Below, in pieces: positions 26,922 through 35,048 of a DNA stretch of 64,000 bases (position 1 is the first letter of the stretch; every line of letters begins with the position of its first letter). The translations under genes were made by a program, and so were the position numbers. Source of the DNA: Arthrobacter sp. B2a2-09 (GTDB lineage: Bacteria; Actinomycetota; Actinomycetes; Actinomycetales; Micrococcaceae). The stretch spans positions 1 through 64,000 of the forward strand of contig NZ_JAMXIC010000018.1 in assembly GCF_027587375.1 (NCBI RefSeq), given 5' to 3'. Under the pieces are notes generated by a model. It did not search any database and had not been told where the DNA came from. It saw only the letters and a list, made by a program, of their open reading frames with translations.

Positions 26922-29447
26922 ATGAAACTTCTTGAGCAACTCCCCGGCAGCGGACGCATTGACCCGGACGAAATCTACACACGCTTCGTTGAGTGGACCG
27001 AGAGCCGCGGGCTTCAGCTCTACCCTGCCCAGGACGAGGCCATCATGGAACTCGCGTCCGGCTCCAATGTCATCCTGGCAACCCCTACCGGTTCCGGGAA
27101 GTCCCTTGTGGCGATCGCCGCGCACTTCGAGGCGATGTCCCGGGGCATGCGCAGCTATTACACCGCCCCCATCAAGGCCTTGGTCTCCGAGAAGTTCTTC
27201 GCACTCTGCGACATCTTCGGAGCCGAAAACGTTGGCATGATCACCGGTGATTCAGGGGTCAACCAGGATGCCCCGATCATCTGCTGCACCGCCGAAATCC
27301 TCGCCAATATCGCTCTGCGTGAAGGCAAGGAAGCCGAGCTCGGCACGGTCATCATGGACGAATTCCACTTCTACTCCGATCCCCAGCGCGGTTGGGCGTG
27401 GCAGGTGCCGCTTCTGGAACTCCCCCAGGCCCAGTTCCTGCTGATGTCGGCCACCCTGGGAGACGTCAGCCGCTTCGAAACCGGCCTAAGCGAACTCACC
27501 GGACGGTCCACTACCACCGTCAGTTCGGCCGAACGGCCCATCCCACTGCACTACTACTTCCAGGAAACGCCGGTCCACGAAACCCTCGAGGAACTGCTGA
27601 GCACCAAGCAGGTTCCCGTGTACGTGGTGCATTTCAGCCAGGTCGAGGCCATCGAGCGGGCCCAGAACCTCATGAGCGTCAACATGTGCACCCGCGAGGA
27701 GAAGGACAAGATTGCCGAGCTGATTTCCGGTTTCCGGTTCGCCGCCGGCTTCGGCAAGACCCTGAACCGGCTGGTCCGCCATGGCATCGGCGTCCATCAT
27801 GCCGGCATGCTGCCCAAATACCGCCGCCTCGTGGAGCAACTGGCCCAGGCAGGACTCTTGAAGGTCATCTGCGGCACCGACACGCTCGGCGTCGGGATCA
27901 ACGTTCCCATCCGCACAGTCCTCCTGACGGCGCTCAGCAAATACGACGGCGTCCGCACCCGCCTGCTGAACTCCCGGGAATTCCACCAAATCGCCGGCCG
28001 CGCGGGCCGCGCAGGCTATGACACTGCCGGAACCGTCGTGGTGCAGGCTCCAGAACACGTGGTGGAGAACGCGAAGGCGATGGCCAAGGCCACCGCGAAG
28101 TTCGGCGACGACCAGAAGAAACTACGGCAAGTCGTGCGGAAGAAGCCGCCGGAAGGCTTCGTCTCCTGGGGGCAGCCCACCTTTACCCGTTTGGTGGAGT
28201 CCGTGCCGGACCCGTTGACCTCGAGTTTCACCGTGACGCATGCAATGCTGCTCAACTTGATGGAGCGCCCCGGCGACCCCTTCGCCGCTGCCCGCCGTCT
28301 CCTCACCGAAAACCACGAGGCACGGCCCGCCCAACTGCAGCTCATGAAGAAGGCCCTGGGTATCTACCGCGAGCTGTTGGCAGCCGGAGTGGTTGAACGC
28401 ATTCCCGAGGCCGAGCAGGAGAAAGAGGGCCGTTCCGTACGGCTGACCGTTCATCTGCAAGCCAACTTTGCCCTGAACCAGCCGCTTTCACCGTTTGCCC
28501 TTGCCGCGCTCGAACTCCTGGATCCGGAGTCGCCGTCGTACGCCTTGGACGTGGTGTCCGTGATCGAAGCGACCCTCGAGAAGCCCCGGCAGATCCTCTC
28601 TGCGCAGCAGAAGAAGGCACGCGGCGAGGCCGTCGCCGCGATGAAGGCCGATGGCATTGATTACGACCAGCGCATGGCGATGCTTGAAGCGGTCAGCTAC
28701 CCGCAGCCCCTGGCGGAGATCCTGGGCGAAGCATTCGAGGTGTACCGCAAGGCCGCTCCCTGGGTGGGCGACTTTGAGCTGGCTCCCAAGTCGGTGGTCC
28801 GCGATATGTATGAGCGCGCCATGAATTTCGGAGAGTTCGTCCAGTTCTACGGACTCGCCCGCTCCGAGGGGATCGTGCTGCGGTATTTGGCCGATGGCTT
28901 CAAGGCCCTGCGTCAGACGGTCCCCCAGGACTCGCTCCGCGAAGACCTCGAGGACCTCATCGCCTGGCTGGGTGAACTGGTCCGCCAAGTCGACTCCAGC
29001 CTGCTCGACGAGTGGGAAGAGCTCACGTCCGGGGTGGCTCCGACGCCGCACGACGCTCCGCCTCCTCCGCCGCCGTCGCTCACGTCCAACATCCGCGCCT
29101 TCAGGGTCATGGTCCGCAACGAAATGTTCCGGCGTGTTGAGTTGTTCGCGGACGAGGATGCGGCTGCCTTGGGCGAGCTCGACGCCGGCAGCGGCTGGGA
29201 TGCGGAGCGCTGGGAAGACGCCCTGGACGACTACTTCGACGAACACGACGACATCGGAACCGGCCCCGACGCCCGGGGCCCGGGACTCCTCATGATCACC
29301 GAGGAACCCGGCGTCTGGCGGGTGCGGCAGATTTTCGATGACCCGGCCCGCAACCATGACTGGGGCGTTTCCGCCGAAGTGGACTTGGCAGCCTCCGACG
29401 AGAGCGGCACCGCCGTGGTCAAGGTGACCGAGGTCAACCGCCTCTAG
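26922..29447 (+). CDS. DEAD/DEAH-box helicase with DUF3516 C-terminal domain
   Basis: Superfamily 2 (Ski2/Mtr4-like) helicase of 841 residues. Walker A ATPTGSGKSLVAIAAHF near residue 53; Walker B VIMDEFHFYSD (DEFH instead of DEVH) near 146; motif III LLMSATLGDVSRF; helicase C-terminal motifs VHHAGMLPKYRRLVEQL, TDTLGVGINVPIRTVL and QIAGRAGRAGYDTAG. The last 400 residues form the uncharacterised DUF3516 region, ending in a nuclear-transport-factor-like stretch (IRAFRVMVRNEMFRRVEL). Substrate (RNA or DNA) unknown. The ATG at 26922 is chosen over an open frame 33 codons longer, which would overlap tam. Confidence 0.9.
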   Translation: MKLLEQLPGSGRIDPDEIYTRFVEWTESRGLQLYPAQDEAIMELASGSNVILATPTGSGKSLVAIAAHFEAMSRGMRSYYTAPIKALVSEKFFALCDIFGAENVGMITGDSGVNQDAPIICCTAEILANIALREGKEAELGTVIMDEFHFYSDPQRGWAWQVPLLELPQAQFLLMSATLGDVSRFETGLSELTGRSTTTVSSAERPIPLHYYFQETPVHETLEELLSTKQVPVYVVHFSQVEAIERAQNLMSVNMCTREEKDKIAELISGFRFAAGFGKTLNRLVRHGIGVHHAGMLPKYRRLVEQLAQAGLLKVICGTDTLGVGINVPIRTVLLTALSKYDGVRTRLLNSREFHQIAGRAGRAGYDTAGTVVVQAPEHVVENAKAMAKATAKFGDDQKKLRQVVRKKPPEGFVSWGQPTFTRLVESVPDPLTSSFTVTHAMLLNLMERPGDPFAAARRLLTENHEARPAQLQLMKKALGIYRELLAAGVVERIPEAEQEKEGRSVRLTVHLQANFALNQPLSPFALAALELLDPESPSYALDVVSVIEATLEKPRQILSAQQKKARGEAVAAMKADGIDYDQRMAMLEAVSYPQPLAEILGEAFEVYRKAAPWVGDFELAPKSVVRDMYERAMNFGEFVQFYGLARSEGIVLRYLADGFKALRQTVPQDSLREDLEDLIAWLGELVRQVDSSLLDEWEELTSGVAPTPHDAPPPPPPSLTSNIRAFRVMVRNEMFRRVELFADEDAAALGELDAGSGWDAERWEDALDDYFDEHDDIGTGPDARGPGLLMITEEPGVWRVRQIFDDPARNHDWGVSAEVDLAASDESGTAVVKVTEVNRL

Positions 29448-29455
29448 GGGCCTAG

Positions 29456-29461
29456 TAAGCT
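29456..29461 (+). promoter_or_regulatory. -10 box for leaderless GNAT mRNA
   Basis: TAAGCT ends 6 bases before the ATG at 29468, in the 20-base gap after the helicase stop. This predicts a separate leaderless transcript despite the tight spacing. Confidence 0.55.
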
Positions 29462-29467
29462 CGAATC

Positions 29468-29968
29468 ATGAGTGTTATCCGCCCTGCCACAGTGTCCGAT
29501 GTCCCCGCGATCCTGCAGATGATCCATGAGCTTGCGGTCTACGAAAAAGAGCCCGACGCCGTGAAGAACACGCCGGAAATGCTGAGCGATGCCTTGTTCG
29601 GCGAGAATCCGCGGGTGTACGCGCACATGGCGGAAAACGCGGCCGGGGACGTCCAGGGATTCGCCTTGTGGTTTCTGAACTACTCCACGTGGGAAGGCGT
29701 GCACGGCATCTATCTCGAGGACCTCTACGTCACCCCCGATGCACGGGGCGAAGGCCACGGGAAGGCGCTCCTGCAGCATCTGGCCGCCACCGCCGTCGAA
29801 CGCGGCTATGCGCGGGTGGAATGGAGCGTCCTGGACTGGAACGAACCATCTATCAACTTCTACCGTAGCCTGGGTGCCGTGCCCATGGACGGCTGGTCAA
29901 CGTTCCGGCTGACCGGCGAAGCACTGGGTGCCTTCGGCAGCGATGACAAGGTCATGGCGCGTGGCTGA
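29468..29968 (+). CDS. GNAT-family N-acetyltransferase (diamine acetyltransferase-like)
   Basis: Acetyl-CoA-dependent acetyltransferase, 166 residues. IRPATVSDVPAILQMIHELA opens the fold; LEDLYVTPDARGEGHGKALL is the pyrophosphate-binding motif A; VLDWNEPSINFYRSLGAVP is motif B. These features resemble spermidine/spermine (SAT) acetyltransferases, where YEKEP and the WNxPSI segment are shared, but the acceptor is not proven. The 3' end overlaps the S33 peptidase start. Confidence 0.87.
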   Translation: MSVIRPATVSDVPAILQMIHELAVYEKEPDAVKNTPEMLSDALFGENPRVYAHMAENAAGDVQGFALWFLNYSTWEGVHGIYLEDLYVTPDARGEGHGKALLQHLAATAVERGYARVEWSVLDWNEPSINFYRSLGAVPMDGWSTFRLTGEALGAFGSDDKVMARG

Positions 29969-31331
29969 GCGCATGGTTGAGCGGGTGGCTGAGCAAGGCG
30001 TTGAGCAAGCGGCCCACGCCGTCCGGGCACATCACGAATTCCGGGGTGTCCGGACCTCGGAGCACTTCTTCACCGTTCCCCTCGACCATTGGCCTTCCAC
30101 GGCTGGGGAGGCTCCCGGCACCGCGGAGACGATCACCGTCTTCGCCCGGGAGTTCGTCTCCGCCGAGCACTCGCAGGAGGACGCAGCCCGGCTGCCGTGG
30201 TTGCTCTACCTCCAGGGCGGGCCCGGCGGACGCGGTACCCGGACTACGTCCCTGTCGGGCTGGATGAAGGCTGCGGCAAGGAGTTTCCGCATCCTGATGC
30301 TGGATCAACGGGGCACGGGCCTCTCCACGTCAGCGGACCGCAATACCTTGCCGCTTCGGGGCGATGCCGCGGCGCAGGCGGATTACCTCACGCATTTCCG
30401 GGCGGACTCGATCGTGGCCGACGCCGAACTCATCCGGAAGGCCTTGGGCTCGGAGCCGTGGACCGTCCTTGGCCAGAGCTTCGGCGGTTTCTGCGCGCTG
30501 ACGTACCTGTCCTTCGCGCCGGAAGGTTTGAGCGAAGTACTCATCACGGGAGGGCTGGCGCCGTTGGATGGTCCGGCCGAGCGCGTCTACCGGGCCACCT
30601 TCCAACGGGTTGCGGAACGGAACGCTGAATACTTCGCGTGGTATCCGGAGGACCGCGCCGTAGTGACCCGGATAGCGCGGCATCTTGAATCCACGGAGGA
30701 GCGGCTGCCCAGCGGAGAACGCCTCACCACGGAACGCTTCCAAATGGTGGGATCGTTCCTGGGCGGGAACGCCCGTGTGGATGCCCTGCACACCCTCCTG
30801 GAGGATGCCTTCGTACCCTCCGCCGACGGAGAACGACTCTCCGACGCGTTTCTGGAACAGATCCACGGGCTCGTCTCCCGGGCATCGAATCCCCTGTACG
30901 CGGTCTTGCACGAGTCCATCTACGGCCAGGGGCAGGCCACTGGCTGGGCGGCGTGGCGGGTGCGGGCCGAGTTCCCCGAGTTCCATCCCGACGCCGCAGA
31001 GCCGCTCCTGACGGGCGAAATGGTCTACCCCTGGTATTTCGAACAGGATCCGGCGCTTGTACCCCTGCAGGAAGTAGCCGCGCTGTTGGCCGGCAAGCAA
31101 GACTGGAAACCCCTCTACGATGTGTCCCGGCTGAACGCGAATACTGTGCCTGTCGTGGCTGCTGTGTATCGGGACGACATCTATGTGGACTTCCAGCTAT
31201 CCATGGAAACCGCAGCCGCCGTGCGGGGACTGCAGGCCTGGACCACAGGGGACTTTCATCACGATGGCATCGGCGAAGACGGGGAAGGAATCTTCAACCG
31301 ACTCTTGGGAATGGCTCGCGGCAAGAACTGA
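29961..31331 (+). CDS. Alpha/beta hydrolase, S33 proline iminopeptidase-like
   Basis: Peptidase family S33 hydrolase of about 456 residues. Oxyanion loop LYLQGGPGGRGTRT, conserved MLDQRGTGLST, nucleophile elbow VLGQSFGGFCALTYLS, and a late DFHHDGIGEDG carrying the likely catalytic His. Probably releases N-terminal proline or small hydrophobic residues from peptides. No signal peptide. Possible starts at 29943 (ATG), 29961 (GTG) and 29973 (ATG); I favour 29961, which overlaps the GNAT gene by eight bases and is preceded by AAGG. Confidence 0.85.
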   Translation: MAERMVERVAEQGVEQAAHAVRAHHEFRGVRTSEHFFTVPLDHWPSTAGEAPGTAETITVFAREFVSAEHSQEDAARLPWLLYLQGGPGGRGTRTTSLSGWMKAAARSFRILMLDQRGTGLSTSADRNTLPLRGDAAAQADYLTHFRADSIVADAELIRKALGSEPWTVLGQSFGGFCALTYLSFAPEGLSEVLITGGLAPLDGPAERVYRATFQRVAERNAEYFAWYPEDRAVVTRIARHLESTEERLPSGERLTTERFQMVGSFLGGNARVDALHTLLEDAFVPSADGERLSDAFLEQIHGLVSRASNPLYAVLHESIYGQGQATGWAAWRVRAEFPEFHPDAAEPLLTGEMVYPWYFEQDPALVPLQEVAALLAGKQDWKPLYDVSRLNANTVPVVAAVYRDDIYVDFQLSMETAAAVRGLQAWTTGDFHHDGIGEDGEGIFNRLLGMARGKN

Positions 31332-31360
31332 GCCCCGGCCACAGAAATGACCGGGGCTCA
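31329..31360. terminator. Bidirectional terminator between S33 peptidase and terC
   Basis: TGAGCCCCGG (31329-31338) and CCGGGGCTCA (31351-31360) form a perfect 10-base stem with a 12-base loop. The stem begins at the S33 stop codon and sits 18 bases past the terC stop on the other strand, so it probably serves both convergent genes. Confidence 0.7.
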
Positions 31361-31377
31361 GAAGCGCTCCGCAGTTG

Positions 31378-32412
31378 TTAGTGGCCGCTAACCTTGTTCA
31401 TGCTCTTGCGGGAGTCTTCCTCGAGCCGGGCGTCCAGTTTGGATTTGCTGGCGGCCGGGGTCAGGAGGCTAGCGACAACCGCCACCACGATGGTGCCGAT
31501 GATGACCGCCAGGGACACATAGGTCGGGATCTCCGGAGCCCATTCAATATGGTGTCCGCCGTTGATGAAGGGCAGTTCGTTGACGTGCATGGCATGCAGG
31601 ACCAGCTTGACGCCGATGAACGCGAGGATGACCGACAATGCGTGCTTGAGGTAGATCAACCGTGTCATGAGGCCGCCAAGCAGGAAGTACAGCTGGCGCA
31701 GGCCCATGAGGGCGAAGATGTTGGCAGTGAAGACGATGAAGGCGCTCTGAGTCAGTCCGAAGATGGCCGGAATGGAATCCACGGCGAACAAGAGGTCCGT
31801 CATGCCGATGGTCACGAAGACGATCAGCATGGGCGTGAACAGCTTCTTGCCGTCAACCGTGGTGCGAAGCTTGCCGCCGTCGAACTTCTCCGACATCGGG
31901 ACAACCTTGCGGATGCGGGCAATAATCGGACTCTCGGCGGCATCTTCCTCGTCCTCGCCGCTGTCCGTGGCCTGCTTCCACGCGGTCCACAGCAGGAACG
32001 CGCCGAAGATGTAGAAGACCCAACTGAACTGTTCAATTACCACGGCACCAAGAGCAATGAAGATACCGCGCAGGACGAGGGCGATGATGATGCCCACCAT
32101 GAGCACTTCCTGCTGGTACTTACGGGGCACTGAGAACCTCGCCATGATGATGATGAAGACAAAGAGGTTGTCGATACTCAGGCTGTATTCGGTCACCCAA
32201 CCGGCGAGGAACTGGCTGCCATGCTCCGGGCCGGCAAAGGCGAACAGCGCTCCTGCGAACACCAGGGCGAGGGTGACGTAGAAGGCGACCCAGAGGCCTG
32301 CTTCCTTCATGGAGGGTTCATGCGGGCGCTTGACCACCAGCAGAAGGTCGACAAGGAGGATGATTCCGAGAACGACGAAGGAGCCGATCTCAAACCAGGC
32401 GGGGAGTTGCAT
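31378..32412 (-). CDS. TerC-family integral membrane protein
   Basis: TerC family (344 residues), implicated in manganese efflux or metalation of exported proteins. About nine hydrophobic helices; the conserved acidic motif EYSLSIDNLFVFIIIMARF near residue 80 and the second DLLFAVDSIPAIFGLT near residue 205 supply membrane aspartates. The C-terminus is basic and soluble. The leader carries a yybP-ykoY-type element, tying expression to manganese. RBS GAAAGG precedes the ATG. Confidence 0.93.
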   Translation of the reverse strand: MQLPAWFEIGSFVVLGIILLVDLLLVVKRPHEPSMKEAGLWVAFYVTLALVFAGALFAFAGPEHGSQFLAGWVTEYSLSIDNLFVFIIIMARFSVPRKYQQEVLMVGIIIALVLRGIFIALGAVVIEQFSWVFYIFGAFLLWTAWKQATDSGEDEEDAAESPIIARIRKVVPMSEKFDGGKLRTTVDGKKLFTPMLIVFVTIGMTDLLFAVDSIPAIFGLTQSAFIVFTANIFALMGLRQLYFLLGGLMTRLIYLKHALSVILAFIGVKLVLHAMHVNELPFINGGHHIEWAPEIPTYVSLAVIIGTIVVAVVASLLTPAASKSKLDARLEEDSRKSMNKVSGH

Positions 32413-32431
32413 TTAAAATGCCTTTCGCAGG

Positions 32432-32585
32432 TACGCCAAAACGGCGTAAGTCTCTCCGACCTGCCTGCGTCTGCATGCCCAAAGGCAACAACGCTCAAAC
32501 GGCGATCCACTAGGCCCGGCGAGGCGTCTGTGCCTTGCGTGTTGACGGACCTAGCGCTTGGGATACTCCCCTACGTAGGCCCAAC
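32432..32585 (-). ncRNA. yybP-ykoY (manganese) riboswitch upstream of terC
   Basis: Between the uvrB stop and terC the minus strand carries GGGGAGTA close to the 5' end, a GGTCCGTCA segment, a central GGGCC region, and GGAGAGACTTACGCC near the 3' end, matching the conserved blocks and order of yybP-ykoY Mn2+ riboswitches. CGTAG (32571-32575) can pair with TTACG (32444-32448) to close P1. The same TTACGCC can instead pair with GGCGTA (32432-32437) just ahead of the RBS, giving a simple switch. A TAGGGT -10 candidate at 32589-32594 overlaps the uvrB stop. Confidence 0.8.
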
Positions 32586-32591
32586 TTTACC

Positions 32592-34679
32592 CTAGGCGTG
32601 CCCGGCGGACTGCATCTGGCGCAGTTCGCGCTTGAGGTCGCCCACCTCGTCACGGATCCTCGCAGCGATCTCAAACTGGAGTTCAGCGGCGGCCGCGTGC
32701 ATCTGCTCCGTCAGCTGTTCGATCAGGCCCACCAGGTCTTCGGCCGGCGCCGCGGCCAGGCCGTCGCGCCGTATCGTGGCGGCCCCCTTGCCCTTGCCGG
32801 TCCTGCCGCCCTTTCCGGCTGCGGCCAGCAACTCGCGGGTGTCGGCGTCTTCGCGGGCAAGCTGATCGGTAATATCTGCGATCTTCTTGCGCAACGGCTG
32901 GGGATCGACACCGTTGTCCGCGTTGTACTTGACTTGAATTTCCCGGCGGCGGTTGGTTTCCTCGATGGCCTTGGCCATCGAGTCCGTGATCCGGTCGGCG
33001 TACATGTGGACCTGGCCCGAGACGTTTCGGGCGGCGCGCCCGATGGTCTGGATGAGGGAGGTGGCCGAGCGGAGGAAACCTTCCTTGTCGGCGTCGAGGA
33101 TACTGACAAGTGAGACTTCTGGCAGGTCGAGGCCCTCGCGGAGCAGGTTGATTCCCACCAGGACGTCGAAGCTGCCCATGCGGAGTTCGCGGAGCAGTTC
33201 CACACGCCGGAGGGTGTCGACGTCGGAGTGCAGGTATTGAACCTTGACCCCGTGGCCCAGCAGGTAGTCGGTGAGGTCCTCGGCCATGCGCTTGGTCAAC
33301 GTGGTGACCAGCACGCGTTCGTCGCGCTCCACCCGCGTCCGGATTTCGCCAAGAAGGTCGTCGATCTGGCCCTTGGTCGGCTTCACGATGACTTCGGGAT
33401 CGATCAGTCCGGTCGGGCGGATGATCTGCTGGACGAACCCGTCGGCCTTGCCCAGCTCGTACTTGCCGGGAGTCGCGGAAAGATAGACGGTCTGGCCCAC
33501 TCGCTCCAGGAATTCATCCCACTTGAGCGGTCTGTTGTCCATTGCGGAAGGTAGCCGGAAGCCGTGGTCCACGAGGGTGCGCTTGCGCGACATGTCGCCC
33601 TCATACATCGCGCCGATCTGTGGGACCGTGACGTGGGATTCGTCGATGACCAGCAGGAAGTCGTCCGGGAAGTAGTCGATGAGGCAGTGCGGGGCTGTGC
33701 CGGAGCCGCGGCCATCGATGTGGCGTGAGTAGTTCTCGATCCCGTTGCAGAAACCCATTTGCTGCATCATCTCGAGGTCGTAGGTGGTGCGCATGCGCAG
33801 CCTCTGGGCCTCCACCAGCTTGTTCTGGCCTTCGAGGACCTTGAGCCGCTCCGCGAGCTCTCCTTCGATAGCGGTGATGGCGCGGGACATGCGTTCAGGC
33901 CCGGCGACATAGTGCGAAGCCGGGAAGATGTACATCTCGGTTTCTTCTCGGATGACGTCCCCCGTGACCGGGTGCAGTGTGTAAATGTTCTCGATCTCGT
34001 CGCCGAAGAACTCGATGCGCAGGGCCAGCTCTTCGTACATGGGGATGATTTCCACGGTGTCTCCGCGGACCCGGAAAGTGCCGCGGTGGAAGTCCATGTC
34101 ATTGCGGGTGTACTGCATGGCGACGAACCTGCGCAGGAGATCGTCCCGGTTCAATTCTGCGCCCTTGGTGAGCGTGACCATCCCGGCGATGTACTCCTCC
34201 GGGGTGCCGAGGCCGTAGATGCAGGACACCGTAGCCACAACGATGACATCCCTGCGGGTCAGCAGCGCGTTGGTGGCCGAGTGCCGCAGCCGCTCGACTT
34301 CCTCGTTCACCGAGGAGTCCTTTTCGATGAAGGTATCCGTCTGGGGAACGTAGGCTTCGGGCTGGTAGTAGTCGTAGTACGAAACGAAGTACTCCACCGC
34401 GTTGTTGGGCAGCAGCTCCCGGAACTCGTTGGCGAGCTGCGCGGCCAGGGTTTTGTTCTGGACCATCACCAGGGTGGGCCTCTGGACCTGTTCGATCAAC
34501 CAAGCGGTGGTGGCACTCTTGCCCGTACCGGTGGCACCGAGCAGCACGACGTCTTTTTCGCCATTGTTGATCCGTTCGGTCAGCTCCGCGATAGCGGTGG
34601 GCTGGTCACCTGCCGGCTTGAATTCGCTAATGACCTCAAAGGGCGCGACGACACGGTTGATCTCCTGGGCAAGACTCAT
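32592..34679 (-). CDS. uvrB: Excinuclease ABC subunit B
   Basis: Helicase-like damage-verification subunit of nucleotide excision repair, 695 residues. Walker A LLGATGTGKSATTAWLIEQ, damage-inserting hairpin SYYDYYQPEAYVPQTDTFIE, DESHVTVPQIGAMY, helicase motifs YLSATPGKYE and IQTIGRAARNVSG, and the C-terminal UVR motif (LTEQMHAAAAELQFEIAARI) that docks UvrC. The ATG at 34679 is exactly 6 bases behind a -10 box; the open frame continues far upstream without support. Confidence 0.97.
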   Translation of the reverse strand: MSLAQEINRVVAPFEVISEFKPAGDQPTAIAELTERINNGEKDVVLLGATGTGKSATTAWLIEQVQRPTLVMVQNKTLAAQLANEFRELLPNNAVEYFVSYYDYYQPEAYVPQTDTFIEKDSSVNEEVERLRHSATNALLTRRDVIVVATVSCIYGLGTPEEYIAGMVTLTKGAELNRDDLLRRFVAMQYTRNDMDFHRGTFRVRGDTVEIIPMYEELALRIEFFGDEIENIYTLHPVTGDVIREETEMYIFPASHYVAGPERMSRAITAIEGELAERLKVLEGQNKLVEAQRLRMRTTYDLEMMQQMGFCNGIENYSRHIDGRGSGTAPHCLIDYFPDDFLLVIDESHVTVPQIGAMYEGDMSRKRTLVDHGFRLPSAMDNRPLKWDEFLERVGQTVYLSATPGKYELGKADGFVQQIIRPTGLIDPEVIVKPTKGQIDDLLGEIRTRVERDERVLVTTLTKRMAEDLTDYLLGHGVKVQYLHSDVDTLRRVELLRELRMGSFDVLVGINLLREGLDLPEVSLVSILDADKEGFLRSATSLIQTIGRAARNVSGQVHMYADRITDSMAKAIEETNRRREIQVKYNADNGVDPQPLRKKIADITDQLAREDADTRELLAAAGKGGRTGKGKGAATIRRDGLAAAPAEDLVGLIEQLTEQMHAAAAELQFEIAARIRDEVGDLKRELRQMQSAGHA

Positions 34680-34685
34680 GAATCC

Positions 34686-34719
34686 AATGTACCCCCGCCT
34701 GCGGACAGTTACTGTCCGC
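34686..34719 (-). promoter_or_regulatory. uvrB promoter with PafBC-like element and 19-nt palindrome
   Basis: TACATT (34686-34691) is 6 bases upstream of the ATG. Eight bases further upstream lies CTGTCCGCA (34700-34708), which puts a TGTC core at the exact spacing of the mycobacterial LexA-independent damage promoter (tTGTCRgtg-N8-TAnnnT). A perfect palindrome GCGGACAGT-T-ACTGTCCGC (34701-34719) overlaps it and the stop of the upstream gene. Confidence 0.5.
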
Positions 34720-35038
34720 GTTTTCCGGTTGAACCGGTACCGCCGCCGGGCCGGGTCCAGCTGCCGTCCAGCCGCCCCATGATGGAACGGAACATCTTGA
34801 TGGCGAACCACACTCCGGACACAAGCCAGACCGTCCACGCGAGCCAGAAAGCAACTGACGGGACAAGCACCCGCCATGTCACGGGCTGCGTTCCGGCGAC
34901 GAACTCCTCCCGGCCGCCGGCCAGGAACCACAGCAGCGCAGCCCCGGCCATGAGGACCACGCCTGCCCACGCCAGGGCACGAACGGCGCCGAGCCGCTGC
35001 CCCTCAAGATGCGGCGTGATTCTCCGTTTCCCGTTCAT
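34709..35038 (-). CDS. Small membrane protein of unknown function
   Basis: 109 residues from the ATG at 35038. A basic N-terminus (MNGKRRITPHLEGQRLG) precedes a membrane helix (AVRALAWAGVVLMAGAALLW) and a second (VLVPSVAFWLAWTVWLVSGVW), with a basic Gly-rich tail. No family recognised. It follows coaE by 10 bases and ends within the palindrome ahead of uvrB; probably co-transcribed with coaE. Confidence 0.7.
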   Translation of the reverse strand: MNGKRRITPHLEGQRLGAVRALAWAGVVLMAGAALLWFLAGGREEFVAGTQPVTWRVLVPSVAFWLAWTVWLVSGVWFAIKMFRSIMGRLDGSWTRPGGGTGSTGKRGQ

Positions 35039-35048
35039 GCGTGCCAGC

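Noticed and set aside
29961..31331. S33 hydrolase as a poly-lysine/DAB-degrading enzyme
   Set aside because: It is 17 kb away and the proline iminopeptidase motifs give no reason to link it with the polymer cluster.
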